A DNA stretch of 25,815 nt from JAUHWS01 sp964571805 (GTDB taxonomy: Bacteria > Patescibacteriota > Gracilibacteria > UM-FILTER-43-11), in contig CAZNDI010000005.1 in assembly GCA_964571805.1 (NCBI GenBank), positions 1 through 25,815 of the forward strand, in the 5' to 3' direction. The notes under the pieces are model-generated. The model was not told the DNA's origin, made no database searches, and worked only from the letters and a program-made list of their open reading frames with translations. Positions 1-6,609 of this stretch are shown one piece after another. Numbering within the stretch: position 1 is the stretch's first letter; every line of letters starts with the position of its first letter. The translations under genes and the position numbers were made by a program.

Positions 1-110
1 GAAAAATCCACCTTTATTATTCACAAAAAAGATAAGAGTTAATGGGAAATCATTGGAGAAAAAGGACGGAAAGTTCTGGTCTTGGCTTTAATCTATTTAT
101 GTATGTTAAG

Positions 111-139
111 TTGAAATAAATTTAAAAAACAATTTATAT
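111..139 (+). promoter_or_regulatory. Putative promoter of the PhnB-like gene (TTGAAA-17-TTATAT)
   Basis: TTGAAA at 111-116 and TTATAT at 134-139 are separated by 17 bp, and only four T residues lie between the -10 box and the ATG at 144. Transcription would begin at or beside the start codon, giving a leaderless message. The boxes are near consensus, but the DNA is AT-rich, so chance is possible. The 110 bp upstream hold no certain gene; a reading frame open from base 2 to a TAA at 89-91 could be the tail of a gene cut by the window edge. Confidence 0.4.
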
Positions 140-143
140 TTTT

Positions 144-162
144 ATGCAAAAAATTACTCCGT
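144..162 (+). pseudogene. 5' end of the PhnB-like gene, cut off by IS30 insertion
   Basis: ATG at 144 is followed by codons reading M-Q-K-I-T-P, the usual beginning of PhnB-like proteins. The IS30 element then interrupts the gene after base 162. On the far side of the element the target duplication restarts the same reading (K-I-T-P-F-L-W-F-D from 1260), which runs straight into the ORF starting at 1305. Joining 144-162 to 1273-1757 restores an uninterrupted gene. Confidence 0.85.
148..162 (+). repeat. Left copy of the 15-bp target-site duplication
   Basis: AAAAAATTACTCCGT, identical to 1258-1272. It lies inside codons 2-7 of the interrupted PhnB-like gene. The bases beyond it differ on each side (C147 versus T1257), which fixes the length at 15. 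Confidence 0.92.
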
Positions 163-165
163 CCT

Positions 166-189
166 GAATTCAACCTCCAATCCGAACAC
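166..189 (+). repeat. IS30 terminal inverted repeat, left
   Basis: GAATTCAACCTCCAATCCGA and the following ACAC match the reverse complement of 1232-1255 at most positions, with perfect agreement over the outer GAATTCA and the inner CCGAACAC. The repeat overlaps the 3' end of the transposase gene, whose stop is at 170. Confidence 0.85.
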
Positions 190-1195
190 CCAAGGACTTT
201 AGCTTTTTAGATAATACTTCATGGGGTGTCCTGTAGCCAAGGCATTCTCTGGGGCGATGATTGAGCTTGTCCTGAACCGCCTTTATCTCTTCATCACTCA
301 CTTCACTAAGATCGGTTCCTTTGGGAAAGTATTCCCTCACCAGACCAATGACATTCTCCACAGAACCCTTTTGCCATGAACTGTAGGGATCACAGAAGTA
401 AGAGTGGGTTCCAAGACTCTCATTCAATTCCTCGTGCTTGGTATTTTCTGAACCATTGTCATAAGTGATGCTCAGGCGAATTTGCTCAGGAAAGGGGCTT
501 AGACTTTCTTCCATGGCCCTTACATTTTCTTCCGCTGTCTTGTCCTTCACCCTGCTCAGGCACAGGTACTGGCTCTTACGTTCTTTCTGGACAGATAGGG
601 AGTGTTTGCTGCCTCGCCTTCCCTCCATCAGATCCGATTCCCAATCTCCATATCTTCTTTTGGAGCTGATCACCTTGGGCCTGTCATGAATGGAAATACG
701 GTGGGGGATCCTTTGTTTCTTGGGGGAAAGAGATTTCATGTCTGTTTTATGGCCTTTCCTGAGTTTTCTGAACTTCTTTCTCCTGAGCTTTTTAGCTAAA
801 TCAAGTGTTCTGCCTTCTTTGGAATTTACAAATTGATAGATGGTTTCATGGGAAATTCTCATGGATTTATCTTCCTTGTGATCGAGCTTCAACCTCCCAC
901 TGATCTGCTTGGGACTCAGGCCCTCACTTAACTTCTCCATCACATGATCCCAGACCTTCTCATTTTTGAGAGGATTCTTGCTATTGGCCTTCCATTTCCT
1001 CAGACCTGCATTGAAATGAGCCACCTCAGGTTTATAGTTTTCCCTCCCGCCACCTGAGTTTACTTCTTCACTCAAGCTACTGACTGCCCTTTCCATCTTC
1101 TTTGCAATGGTTCTTAAGCTATACCCCTCCTGAAGGTAGGCATGGAGCACATGTCTTTCTTCACTCTTTAAATGACCTTTCTTTTGCTGGGGCAT
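170..1195 (-). CDS. IS30-family transposase
   Basis: A 341-residue DDE transposase that would cut and join the ends of its own element. The N-terminal helix-turn-helix region (residues ~9-40, 'SLRTIAKKMERAVSSLSEEV') matches the end-binding domain of IS30 enzymes. The catalytic triad is visible: D188 in 'GDWESDLMEG', D246 in 'TYDNGSEN' and E280 in 'QKGSVENVIGLVREYFPKG'. The 33-residue spacing from D246 to E280 is the DD(33)E pattern of the family. The C-terminal 'LNHRPRECLGYRTPHEVL' is also typical. Length is normal and no break is seen, so the enzyme is probably active. It is transcribed opposite to the gene it interrupts. Confidence 0.95.
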   Translation of the reverse strand: MPQQKKGHLKSEERHVLHAYLQEGYSLRTIAKKMERAVSSLSEEVNSGGGRENYKPEVAHFNAGLRKWKANSKNPLKNEKVWDHVMEKLSEGLSPKQISGRLKLDHKEDKSMRISHETIYQFVNSKEGRTLDLAKKLRRKKFRKLRKGHKTDMKSLSPKKQRIPHRISIHDRPKVISSKRRYGDWESDLMEGRRGSKHSLSVQKERKSQYLCLSRVKDKTAEENVRAMEESLSPFPEQIRLSITYDNGSENTKHEELNESLGTHSYFCDPYSSWQKGSVENVIGLVREYFPKGTDLSEVSDEEIKAVQDKLNHRPRECLGYRTPHEVLSKKLKSLGVRIGG

Positions 1196-1231
1196 GGATG
1201 GAACACATTAAGGTAAGTAATTTTACCTCAA

Positions 1232-1255
1232 GTGTTCGGTTTGGTTTCTGAATTC
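1232..1255 (-). repeat. IS30 terminal inverted repeat, right
   Basis: Partner of 166-189; the reverse complement begins GAATTCAGAAACCAAACCGA and ends ACAC. It lies upstream of the transposase start, where the transposase promoter is expected. Confidence 0.85.
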
Positions 1256-1257
1256 TT

Positions 1258-1272
1258 AAAAAATTACTCCGT
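1258..1272 (+). repeat. Right copy of the 15-bp target-site duplication
   Basis: AAAAAATTACTCCGT, identical to 148-162. An in-frame TAA at 1257-1259, created by the junction with the element, closes the PhnB frame just upstream of it. Confidence 0.92.
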
Positions 1273-1304
1273 TTTTATGGTTTGATCGACATTCTGAGGA
1301 AGCC

Positions 1305-1757
1305 ATGAATTTTTATGTAGATACATTTAATAATGCTCCCCATGCCACAGGGAATTCAAAAATTGTTGAGATACAACGCTACCCTAAAGAAGGCTTGGAA
1401 GGACCAATGCAAGGTTTTGAAGGTCAGGTTTTGACAGGTATCTTTGAATTGGCGGGTCAGACTTATATGTGCCTAGATGGAGGCGCTCTCTTTAAACCTA
1501 ATGAATCGGTTTCTATGCTAGTGGATGTTAAAGATCAGGCTGAAATCGATTACTTTTGGGAAAAATTCACGGCTGATGGAGGCCAGGAATCTCAATGTGG
1601 TTGGCTTAAAGATAAATTTGGCTTCTCATGGCAAATTTTCCCTCAGTCTTGGATGCAGAGTCTAGGCGCTGAAAAAGCGGGGAAAACCATGCACGCTATG
1701 CTTCAGATGAAGAAGATTGATATGGAGAAATTGAAAGAAGCAGCTGAGGGGAATTAG
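1305..1757 (+). CDS. PhnB-like VOC-superfamily protein, 5' end displaced by IS30
   Basis: Remaining 150 residues of a PhnB-like ('3-demethylubiquinone-9 3-methyltransferase') protein of the VOC/glyoxalase fold. Family motifs are 'AMNFYVDTF.N', 'FELAGQTYMCLDGG..FKPNESVSMLV', 'DYFWEKFTADGG.ESQCGWL', 'DKFGFSWQIFPQ' and 'AMLQMKKIDMEKL'. The frame is open back to 1260 and encodes the missing K-I-T-P-F-L-W-F-D strand, but it has no good start before the ATG at 1305. Any product begun there lacks the first beta strand. The native promoter is now about 1.1 kb away beyond the element. The gene is probably inactivated, although the rest of the frame is undamaged, again pointing to a recent event. PhnB-like proteins have no firmly assigned reaction. 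Confidence 0.88.
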   Translation: MNFYVDTFNNAPHATGNSKIVEIQRYPKEGLEGPMQGFEGQVLTGIFELAGQTYMCLDGGALFKPNESVSMLVDVKDQAEIDYFWEKFTADGGQESQCGWLKDKFGFSWQIFPQSWMQSLGAEKAGKTMHAMLQMKKIDMEKLKEAAEGN

Positions 1758-1865
1758 GCACGTATCCAAAATCTAAAAATGCGGTTAAAATTAGGTTGTG
1801 GCTAATCAGAATAATATAAAGGGATGAGAGCCTAGCTAAAATATGATTTAATAAACAACCCTGAA

Positions 1866-2543
1866 ATGAGGCCTATTAATCAACAACTTGAGGAAATTAT
1901 TAAAAACGCATATGAGCTTTTCGGTAACTATAATATCGGGAAAACTTTGGTACTTTGTACAGCTTGCTGTGTGACCGATGAAGAGGAGAAAGAATTGGTA
2001 AAAACGCCTTTGAAGAAAGTCTCAAAGCAGTTACTTCAGGGAGCTTACTACCAATCTGCTAGAGATTTTTCCGAACAAGAGCTGTGGGAAATGAAGCACT
2101 TTTTGCCAAGAGTTTTAGAACTGGTAAATAACTTTGAGTTCCCTTGCCTTTCGCCTGAAATCACTTTTACTAGGCTAGATTTGAATGAAACTGAGAAGTG
2201 GACTAAGGAGGAAGCTGAGCTATTAAAAGATTTTTCCCTGGCTTATTTTAGAAAATGTTTAAGCATTTATCCGTTACCGACTAACCCTTTTCCAGAGAAA
2301 ATCAGCAGTATCATCGTTATGTTTGGAATTTCCTATTTTGACCTAAAACCTATTTTGAATGAGTGGACTAAGATGGTAAATGTGGAAAGTATTTTGCATT
2401 TTAAGAATTTAATTTTTGAAGACATAAAATATGAAGCACAAGAGCCACAAAAATTGAAAAATTCTTTTTCGACTCCTGAAGTGGATAAAATTGTTATTGA
2501 TTGGCTAAAAGAAAACGATAGTAACTGGAGTTTTTTAGTTTGA
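1866..2543 (+). CDS. Hypothetical protein with conserved Cys pair and 'KHFLPR' motif
   Basis: A 225-residue soluble protein with no signal peptide or membrane segment. Residues ~30-50 hold 'LCTACCVTDEEEKELVKTPL' and residues ~65-90 hold 'QSARDFSEQELWEMKHFLPR'. This arrangement, a CxxC-like Cys cluster followed by acidic residues, 'TPL', and then 'HFLPRVLEL', resembles a family of uncharacterised bacterial proteins seen often in Bacteroidota, in my recollection. No catalytic motif is evident. ATG 1866 fits the alignment and has no Shine-Dalgarno sequence. The function is unknown. Confidence 0.75.
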   Translation: MRPINQQLEEIIKNAYELFGNYNIGKTLVLCTACCVTDEEEKELVKTPLKKVSKQLLQGAYYQSARDFSEQELWEMKHFLPRVLELVNNFEFPCLSPEITFTRLDLNETEKWTKEEAELLKDFSLAYFRKCLSIYPLPTNPFPEKISSIIVMFGISYFDLKPILNEWTKMVNVESILHFKNLIFEDIKYEAQEPQKLKNSFSTPEVDKIVIDWLKENDSNWSFLV

Positions 2544-2567
2544 AGAAATTAAAAATTCATTCCTTAA

Positions 2568-2724
2568 AATATTGAAAAAGTATTGCTCAGTGAAAATAAA
2601 TTAAGTAAAGAAGATAAATCCAAATTAAGTTGGACTTACGAATTTTTTACAAGATAACTATCAATCTTTCACGTTCAAAAATTCTAAAGCCTTTAGTAGT
2701 CAAAGAGCTTTGATAGAAACGTAA
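2568..2724 (+). pseudogene. Possible frameshifted coding remnant
   Basis: In the 200-bp gap between two genes, one frame reads protein-like from 2568 ('KVLLSENKLSKEDKSKLSWT', then YEFFT) to a TAA at 2655. The next frame continues with equally protein-like text ('NYQSFTFKNSKAFSSQRALI', then ET) to a TAA at 2722-2724. Dropping one base around the T6/A-rich stretch at 2643-2652 joins them into a single polypeptide of about 50 residues. I recognise no family and there is no clear start codon, so this is only a candidate for a decayed gene tail. Confidence 0.3.
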
Positions 2725-2744
2725 AATGAATAATTTCTATAAAT

Positions 2745-3212
2745 ATGCTTGAAATAATACATTTTAAAAAACAATTTACTTCGGGGGAAATCATTGAGGC
2801 TTTAAATGAGGTTTTTCCGGCATTAGATTTTAAAGAAATCAAAATTGAAGATTATCCTGAAAAGGAAGATCAAAGACCTAATACGGTTTATTTAGTTATT
2901 CAACAGAATAAATCAGAGTTTCCTATGACTTTGGAGCTTTACAATACAGCCCAAGAAAACACGGCTCAAAGAGAACAATTTATCGCCTGGAAGTTGTCAA
3001 AAATTTTAGGGTGTCGGATTTTAGTGGGCTATCAAGAAAAAGAGTTCGCGGACTCCCCTTTTCATAATCTTATTTTTGACGGTGATAAAATCTTTCTTGC
3101 CACTGACCTTGAATCTAAATTGTCAGGTGACGGTGATCAAAATGTTAAAATTGCTGATGAGCGAGAGGTAAAAATTGCAATGTTTAATTCAAAGGGTCAG
3201 CTTATTGATTAA
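2745..3212 (+). CDS. Hypothetical protein, 155 aa
   Basis: A soluble alpha/beta protein that I cannot assign to a family. The N-terminal half alternates predicted strands and helices ('EIIEALNEVFPALDFKEIKI'), followed by a conserved-looking 'QRPNTVYLVIQQNKSEFPMT' strand pair and 'ENTAQREQFIAWKLSKILGC'. No Cys-His cluster, signal sequence or transmembrane segment is present. The stop is 10 bp before the start of the next (broken) gene, so the two may be cotranscribed. TATAAA lies directly upstream of the ATG and there is no Shine-Dalgarno sequence. Confidence 0.65.
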   Translation: MLEIIHFKKQFTSGEIIEALNEVFPALDFKEIKIEDYPEKEDQRPNTVYLVIQQNKSEFPMTLELYNTAQENTAQREQFIAWKLSKILGCRILVGYQEKEFADSPFHNLIFDGDKIFLATDLESKLSGDGDQNVKIADEREVKIAMFNSKGQLID

Positions 3213-3222
3213 TTTAAAAAAT

Positions 3223-3642
3223 ATGGAAACCTTTCATCTCGATCAGGATCTTCACGTCTTTTGTTTTCGGGCTAAAAGCTTTCCGGAAGGTGTCATGGAA
3301 GCTCATCAAAAGATACATTCCCTGGTTCCTTTTTCCATAGAGCGACAATATTTTGGGATTTCTCGGCCTGAAAATGGAGGAGAGACTGTTTACCGGGCAG
3401 GTATGAAAGAATTAACCCTGGCAGAATTGGTTGAACATGACTTGGAAAAATTTTTGATTAAAAAAAGGAGTATATTTCCACAGAAATCAAAGATTATATA
3501 GAGGATATCTCTATCATGGAAAAAACCTTTAAAAAAACAGCTTTCAGAGCCAAATATAGACCCTGAAGGGGCTTTCATTGAGTGGTATTTAAACCTTGAG
3601 GAAGTGTGGTGTATGGTGAGATTGGAAGGAAAATTTTTATAA
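3223..3642 (+). pseudogene. GyrI-like / effector-binding-domain protein with two frameshifts
   Basis: ATG 3223 opens 'METFHLDQDLHVFCFRAKSF', 'PEGVMEAHQKIHSLVPFSIE' and 'RQYFGISRPENGG', recalling the small GyrI-like effector-binding proteins common in Bacteroidota. The frame is lost at the A7-GG run (3460-3468) and stops at 3499-3501. The family text continues in another frame as 'EYISTEIKDYIEDISIMEKT'. It shifts again at the A7 run 3531-3537, and the last part reads 'LSEPNIDPEGAFIEWYLN' and 'WCMVRLEGKFL' to a TAA at 3640-3642. One missing and one extra base cancel: the total length is exactly 140 codons. Both lesions sit in homopolymers, so either pseudogenisation or read error could explain them. 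Family assignment is from motif memory and is moderate. Confidence 0.72.
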
Positions 3643-3667
3643 AAAGAGCTAAATTCCTATTTTTACA

Positions 3668-3696
3668 TTGAAAAAACATCCTTTTTTTGATATAAT
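3668..3696 (+). promoter_or_regulatory. Strong extended -10 promoter (TTGAAA-17-TGATATAAT)
   Basis: TTGAAA at 3668-3673, a 17-bp spacer, and TATAAT at 3691-3696 preceded by TGA, giving an extended -10 motif. Transcription should start near 3703, about 20 nt before the ATG at 3723. This is the best sigma70-type promoter in the window. Confidence 0.8.
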
Positions 3697-3714
3697 CATA
3701 AGATATTATATAAT
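3687..3714 (+). promoter_or_regulatory. Second, overlapping start-proximal promoter (TTGATA-16-TATAAT)
   Basis: TTGATA at 3687-3692 overlaps the -10 box of the upstream promoter. With a 16-bp spacer it leads to TATAAT at 3709-3714, 8 nt before the ATG. A start here would produce a message with essentially no leader. Confidence 0.45.
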
Positions 3715-3722
3715 ATAAAGTT

Positions 3723-4247
3723 ATGATCACACCTGATTTAGTAACAGAAAACCCGGAAATGAGCCCAAGGGAAAGATTCAGAAAACTTTTCGAAGATAGA
3801 AGTAAGCCTACCGATGATGAAGATGCTGATTACTACACCGATCAGGTGGATAGTAACATTTATACTTCTAGTACAAATGTAGATGAGGTGATGGCATGTT
3901 ACGATACTTTTCATTCCCCAGAAGCAGGTATAGCGGGTTTGTATCGCTTGAGTGAAATTATAAAAAAGACAAAACTAGATGCAGTTAAGTTAGAATTGGC
4001 AAAAAGATTTGATCCCCTCTTAGATATTAAATCTTCAGTGGAAGAGCGTGCATCCGATCCCCAATGGGAAGGACGTAGTTTCTACGCCCGACAATTAAAA
4101 GGTGGCAGGCTACAGGAAGAGGTAAATCATAATCGAAAATATTTGAGCGAGATGGTTGCGCATAGCACGGGAGAGGCAAAAGAAATATTTGAGTCGAAAA
4201 AGGCAGAATTTGAAGCTTTCGTAGCAACCCTTGGAGATGTGGAATAA
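3723..4247 (+). CDS. Hypothetical protein with its own promoter and terminator
   Basis: A 174-residue hydrophilic, acidic, mostly helical protein. Residues ~15-45 are charged and probably disordered ('ERFRKLFEDRSKPTDDEDAD'). Residues ~55-175 look helical ('EAGIAGLYRLSEIIKKTKLD', 'EAKEIFESKKAEFEAFVATL'). There is no signal peptide, membrane segment or recognised motif. The gene is a self-contained transcription unit, with a near-consensus promoter 20 nt upstream and a clear hairpin-T terminator 17 nt after the stop. That is unusual in this stretch and suggests strong, independent expression. I do not recognise the family. Confidence 0.72.
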   Translation: MITPDLVTENPEMSPRERFRKLFEDRSKPTDDEDADYYTDQVDSNIYTSSTNVDEVMACYDTFHSPEAGIAGLYRLSEIIKKTKLDAVKLELAKRFDPLLDIKSSVEERASDPQWEGRSFYARQLKGGRLQEEVNHNRKYLSEMVAHSTGEAKEIFESKKAEFEAFVATLGDVE

Positions 4248-4264
4248 TTAGCAAATTGAATTTC

Positions 4265-4298
4265 AAAATAGCCGATATTGAATGATTGGCTATTTTTT
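4265..4298 (+). terminator. Rho-independent terminator
   Basis: AAAATAGCC (4265-4273) pairs with GGCTATTTT (4288-4296) around a 14-nt loop, and the right arm runs into a T-run. It lies 17 nt downstream of the stop at 4247. Confidence 0.85.
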
Positions 4299-4331
4299 GA
4301 ATATCTATTTTAAAAATCAGAATTTTAGCAT

Positions 4332-4382
4332 TATTTGAACGGAAAAGCTGTTGGGTGTATGGTGAGATTAAAAGATAAATAA
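4332..4382 (+). pseudogene. 3' remnant of a second GyrI-like gene
   Basis: Bases 4332-4382 read Y-L-N-G-K-A-V-G-C-M-V-R-L-K-D-K-stop. This closely matches the end of the broken gene at 3223-3642 ('WYLNLEEVWCMVRLEGKFL'). The frame is closed just upstream by a TAG, and nothing further 5' is recognisable. It is best read as the surviving tail of a duplicated or independently acquired relative, most of it replaced by the 3723-4298 unit. Confidence 0.5.
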
Positions 4383-4389
4383 TAAATCA

Positions 4390-4689
4390 ATGGCAACTCA
4401 AACATCTATCAAAAACCTCAAAACCTGTAAAAAAAGACATCAATATTATAAATGCTCTGATTGTCCGACTTGCTCTATTTGTGAAGAAGAACGGAAACCA
4501 GCTGATGACTTTCCCTCTCTGCTCGGCGCTCCAGCAAGGCGAGCTTTAGAAAATATTAGAGTGAAAACTGCAAAGCAACTTTCAAAATATTCTGAAAAAT
4601 AAATTTTGGAGTTGCATGGAATGGGGCTAGGCTCAATTCCTAAACTTAAACAAGCCTTAAAATCGGCGAACTTAAATTTTAAATCTTAA
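4390..4689 (+). pseudogene. RNAP alpha-CTD-like small protein with an in-frame TAA
   Basis: ATG 4390 encodes a Cys/His-rich N-terminus ('CKKRHQYYKCSDCPTCSICE') followed by 'LLGAPARRALENIRVKTAKQ' and 'LSKYSEK', then TAA at 4600-4602. Reading through in the same frame gives 'ILELHGMGLGSIPKLKQALK' and ends at 4687-4689. This is the helix-hairpin-helix of the RNA polymerase alpha C-terminal-like family. The expected residue at the stop is Glu (KEILELHG), so a single G-to-T change (GAA to TAA) explains it. The 70-residue product lacks the hairpin that would contact nucleic acid. The full 99-residue length suits small proteins with this domain pair. Confidence 0.82.
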
Positions 4690-4783
4690 TTTTTAAAATA
4701 TAAAAAAGGGATAATTCTCAGTTTTCATTTTTCAAACTTAATCCTAAATTCCACAAATTCAAATACTTTCATAGATTAATCTC

Positions 4784-5749
4784 ATGATTTCAGTCAAAAA
4801 AAATTCGCGGACGATTCTAAAGAAACTCGTTGGTAAAGAAGTTGAGGTTATTGCTAAAGAAATTGTAAGAAATAAACTCACGATCTCTGAAGTTCTAGGA
4901 TTTGCCTTGGAGGAATTGACTAAAAAAGATTATGAATACGATTTTTTGCGGGCCATCATATCTCTGCCGGTTCCTAAAGATAAGCGAAGTTTAGACCGGG
5001 CAGATTATTTGGTCGCTGTAAATAATGCTATTATTTTTTTATGTACCCAAGGCAAATGGAAAGAAGCAGCGGAACTTTCAGATGAATTTATTGATTATGT
5101 GGAAGATAATATTTATATCGCTCACAGTGCCGCGTGCGCTTTTGCTCATATAGGCGAAAGGAATAAAGCCCTGGATATGGTGGAATTAACTGTAAAACAT
5201 GATTATAAGCATCTAGATTTATTAGAATTTGATGAAGATTTGGCTTCTATTAAAGATGATCCTCGATTTGTAAAAGCTTTTGAAAAACCTAAATTTGAAA
5301 GCGATGGCATAGATTTAATTGTGAATGAAAAAGTGGGCGATAAGAAAATAGTATTTCGCTTATGTGAATATGTGGGGGAGCTTAAAAATAAAGAAATTGA
5401 GCTGATAGAAGGTATAAAAGCAAATTATGATGAGATCATGCAATCCGCCTACCAGGGTATTTTAGAATTCTATAAGTTACATTACAAAGATTATAAAAAA
5501 GGTGTGAAAACAGAAGGTCCTGATCATGAGGATATTTTACCTAAGCCAAGTAGCTCGTTAAAAATTGAAAAATACCTTTCGGCATTAGAAATTTATGTCA
5601 AATATACTGGCAAAGATTTTGAAGGAAATTTTGGCTTATCTTTTGAATGCACATGGGATGTGGAACGTGGGGTGGGCGTAAAATTTAAAAAATTTAAATT
5701 AGAAAAAGTGATGGCTCAAGACGATAGTTTTTTTAGAGCTTATGAATAG
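4784..5749 (+). CDS. TPR-like protein with C-terminal immunity-type domain
   Basis: A 321-residue cytosolic protein. Residues ~60-175 form TPR-like helical hairpins ('AIIFLCTQGKWKEAAELSDE', 'AAFAHIGERNKALDMVELTV'-type pattern, 'DLASIKDDPRFVKAF'), a tetratricopeptide ending often seen in bacterial proteins. Residues ~180-321 form a beta-rich domain ending 'GNFGLSFECTWDVERGVGVK' and 'DDSFFRAYE'. This resembles the DUF6985-type domain of putative immunity proteins, as I recall it. No toxin gene is adjacent, so an immunity role is only a suggestion. The first 50 residues are basic and helical. Confidence 0.65.
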   Translation: MISVKKNSRTILKKLVGKEVEVIAKEIVRNKLTISEVLGFALEELTKKDYEYDFLRAIISLPVPKDKRSLDRADYLVAVNNAIIFLCTQGKWKEAAELSDEFIDYVEDNIYIAHSAACAFAHIGERNKALDMVELTVKHDYKHLDLLEFDEDLASIKDDPRFVKAFEKPKFESDGIDLIVNEKVGDKKIVFRLCEYVGELKNKEIELIEGIKANYDEIMQSAYQGILEFYKLHYKDYKKGVKTEGPDHEDILPKPSSSLKIEKYLSALEIYVKYTGKDFEGNFGLSFECTWDVERGVGVKFKKFKLEKVMAQDDSFFRAYE

Positions 5750-5772
5750 TTTTACACTGTTATCAATAATTT

Positions 5773-6138
5773 ATGGAAATCAGCCAAAAAGATGGGGATA
5801 AAATTAGAGAGCTAGAAGAATCCCTCTGGCGCTCTGAAACCCGTTTTGATTTGGAATATATGGATAAAATCCTCGCTCCGGATTTTGTCGAATTTGGCCG
5901 TTCTGGAAGGATTTATAAACGGGAAGACACGCTAGCCGTTCCAAAAGAAGAGTCTCTTAAGGAATTTGAACTCCAAAATTTCCTTGTGTTTCAAATTGAT
6001 ACGAATGTCTTCCTAGTCACTTATGTCAGCCGAGTGATGTTTGACGAATTGGAAGTGGGGAATCGAAGTTCCCTGTGGTCAAAAACACCTGAGGGTTGGA
6101 AATTAAGGTTTCATCAGGGAACGGCAGTTTCGAAATAA
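5773..6138 (+). CDS. DUF4440 / SnoaL-like (NTF2-fold) protein
   Basis: A 121-residue protein with the NTF2-like layout: N-terminal helices ('IRELEESLWRSETRFDLEYM'), the conserved 'LAPDFVEFGRSGRIYKREDT' segment, then beta strands ending in 'RSSLWSKTPEGWKLRFHQGT'. Members of this fold bind small molecules or act as isomerase-like or stress-related proteins, and no reaction can be assigned here. It starts 23 bp after the TPR gene and may be cotranscribed with it. Confidence 0.8.
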   Translation: MEISQKDGDKIRELEESLWRSETRFDLEYMDKILAPDFVEFGRSGRIYKREDTLAVPKEESLKEFELQNFLVFQIDTNVFLVTYVSRVMFDELEVGNRSSLWSKTPEGWKLRFHQGTAVSK

Positions 6139-6184
6139 TAGAAGTATAATTAAAATCGAAGGATTTGCTAGGGTCACAAACCCG

Positions 6185-6214
6185 TATAATTGATCAGTTT
6201 TTTATGTATATAAT
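6185..6214 (+). promoter_or_regulatory. Two candidate -10 boxes upstream of 6221
   Basis: TATAAT occurs at 6185-6190 and again at 6209-6214; the second is only 6 nt from the ATG. A GGGT-CACAA-ACCC inverted repeat (6171-6183) precedes the first. Neither has a good -35 box at 16-18 bp, so the assignment is weak. Confidence 0.3.
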
Positions 6215-6220
6215 CTATGT

Positions 6221-6589
6221 ATGGAAAATAGAGAAAGAATATCGCCTCCGGAAATTAAGTTGGCCCAATTTATGATTCTTTTAGAAACAATAGATTTTAA
6301 CTATGGTACTGAATTTTCTTTTAACGGATCAAACTTTTTTTTAATTCTAACGAATTCCACTGAAGTGGCGAGGAGTGAGTCGGATGGTGATGCTTTTTCT
6401 TCCAGGTCGACTTATATTAATGGCTGGGACTTATACATGTATGAAGGTTTGGAAGGTGAGCAGAGAATGAGAAAACTATTCCATGAGGTGACAGAATGCA
6501 ATTTAATTGACCAGGGATGTGATGGAGATGAAGCACATTTACTGGCGCTTGAGATAGAAGAAGAAGTCTTTGGGCCACGTCCAGTTTAA
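6221..6589 (+). CDS. Small protein with HExxE motif, possible metal-binding peptidase fold
   Basis: A 122-residue soluble protein. The middle is beta-rich ('EFSFNGSNFFLILTNSTEVA', 'STYINGWDLYMYEGLEGEQR'). The C-terminal helix reads 'MRKLFHEVTECNLIDQG', with H88-E89-V-T-E92, followed by 'DGDEAHLLALEIEEEVFG' containing H106. A helix bearing HExxE followed by a second charged helix is seen in small minimal metallopeptidase-like and phage-linked proteins. Activity is unproven and the third ligand is unclear. No signal peptide is present. Confidence 0.6.
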   Translation: MENRERISPPEIKLAQFMILLETIDFNYGTEFSFNGSNFFLILTNSTEVARSESDGDAFSSRSTYINGWDLYMYEGLEGEQRMRKLFHEVTECNLIDQGCDGDEAHLLALEIEEEVFGPRPV

Positions 6590-6609
6590 ATTCATATTTT
6601 TCAAATGTT

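Larger units (their letters stand above)
163..1257 (-). mobile_element. IS30-family insertion sequence, complete
   Basis: The element carries one transposase gene on the minus strand, bounded by imperfect inverted repeats (166-189 and 1232-1255; shared core GAATTCA....CCAA.CCGAACAC). It is flanked by identical 15-bp direct repeats, AAAAAATTACTCCGT, at 148-162 and 1258-1272. Removing the element and one repeat rebuilds the PhnB-like gene exactly, so the boundaries are well supported. IS30 members usually duplicate 2-3 bp, so 15 bp is long for the family. Intact ends, an intact transposase and identical repeats suggest a recent insertion. Confidence 0.93.

Noticed and set aside
465..799. Plus-strand frames within the IS30 element
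   Set aside because: They are antisense to the transposase, carry no recognisable domain and are typical shadow frames.
3175..3222. Upstream start for the GyrI-like gene
   Set aside because: The extra 16 residues come from overlap with the preceding gene. The family-like start M-E-T-F is at 3223.
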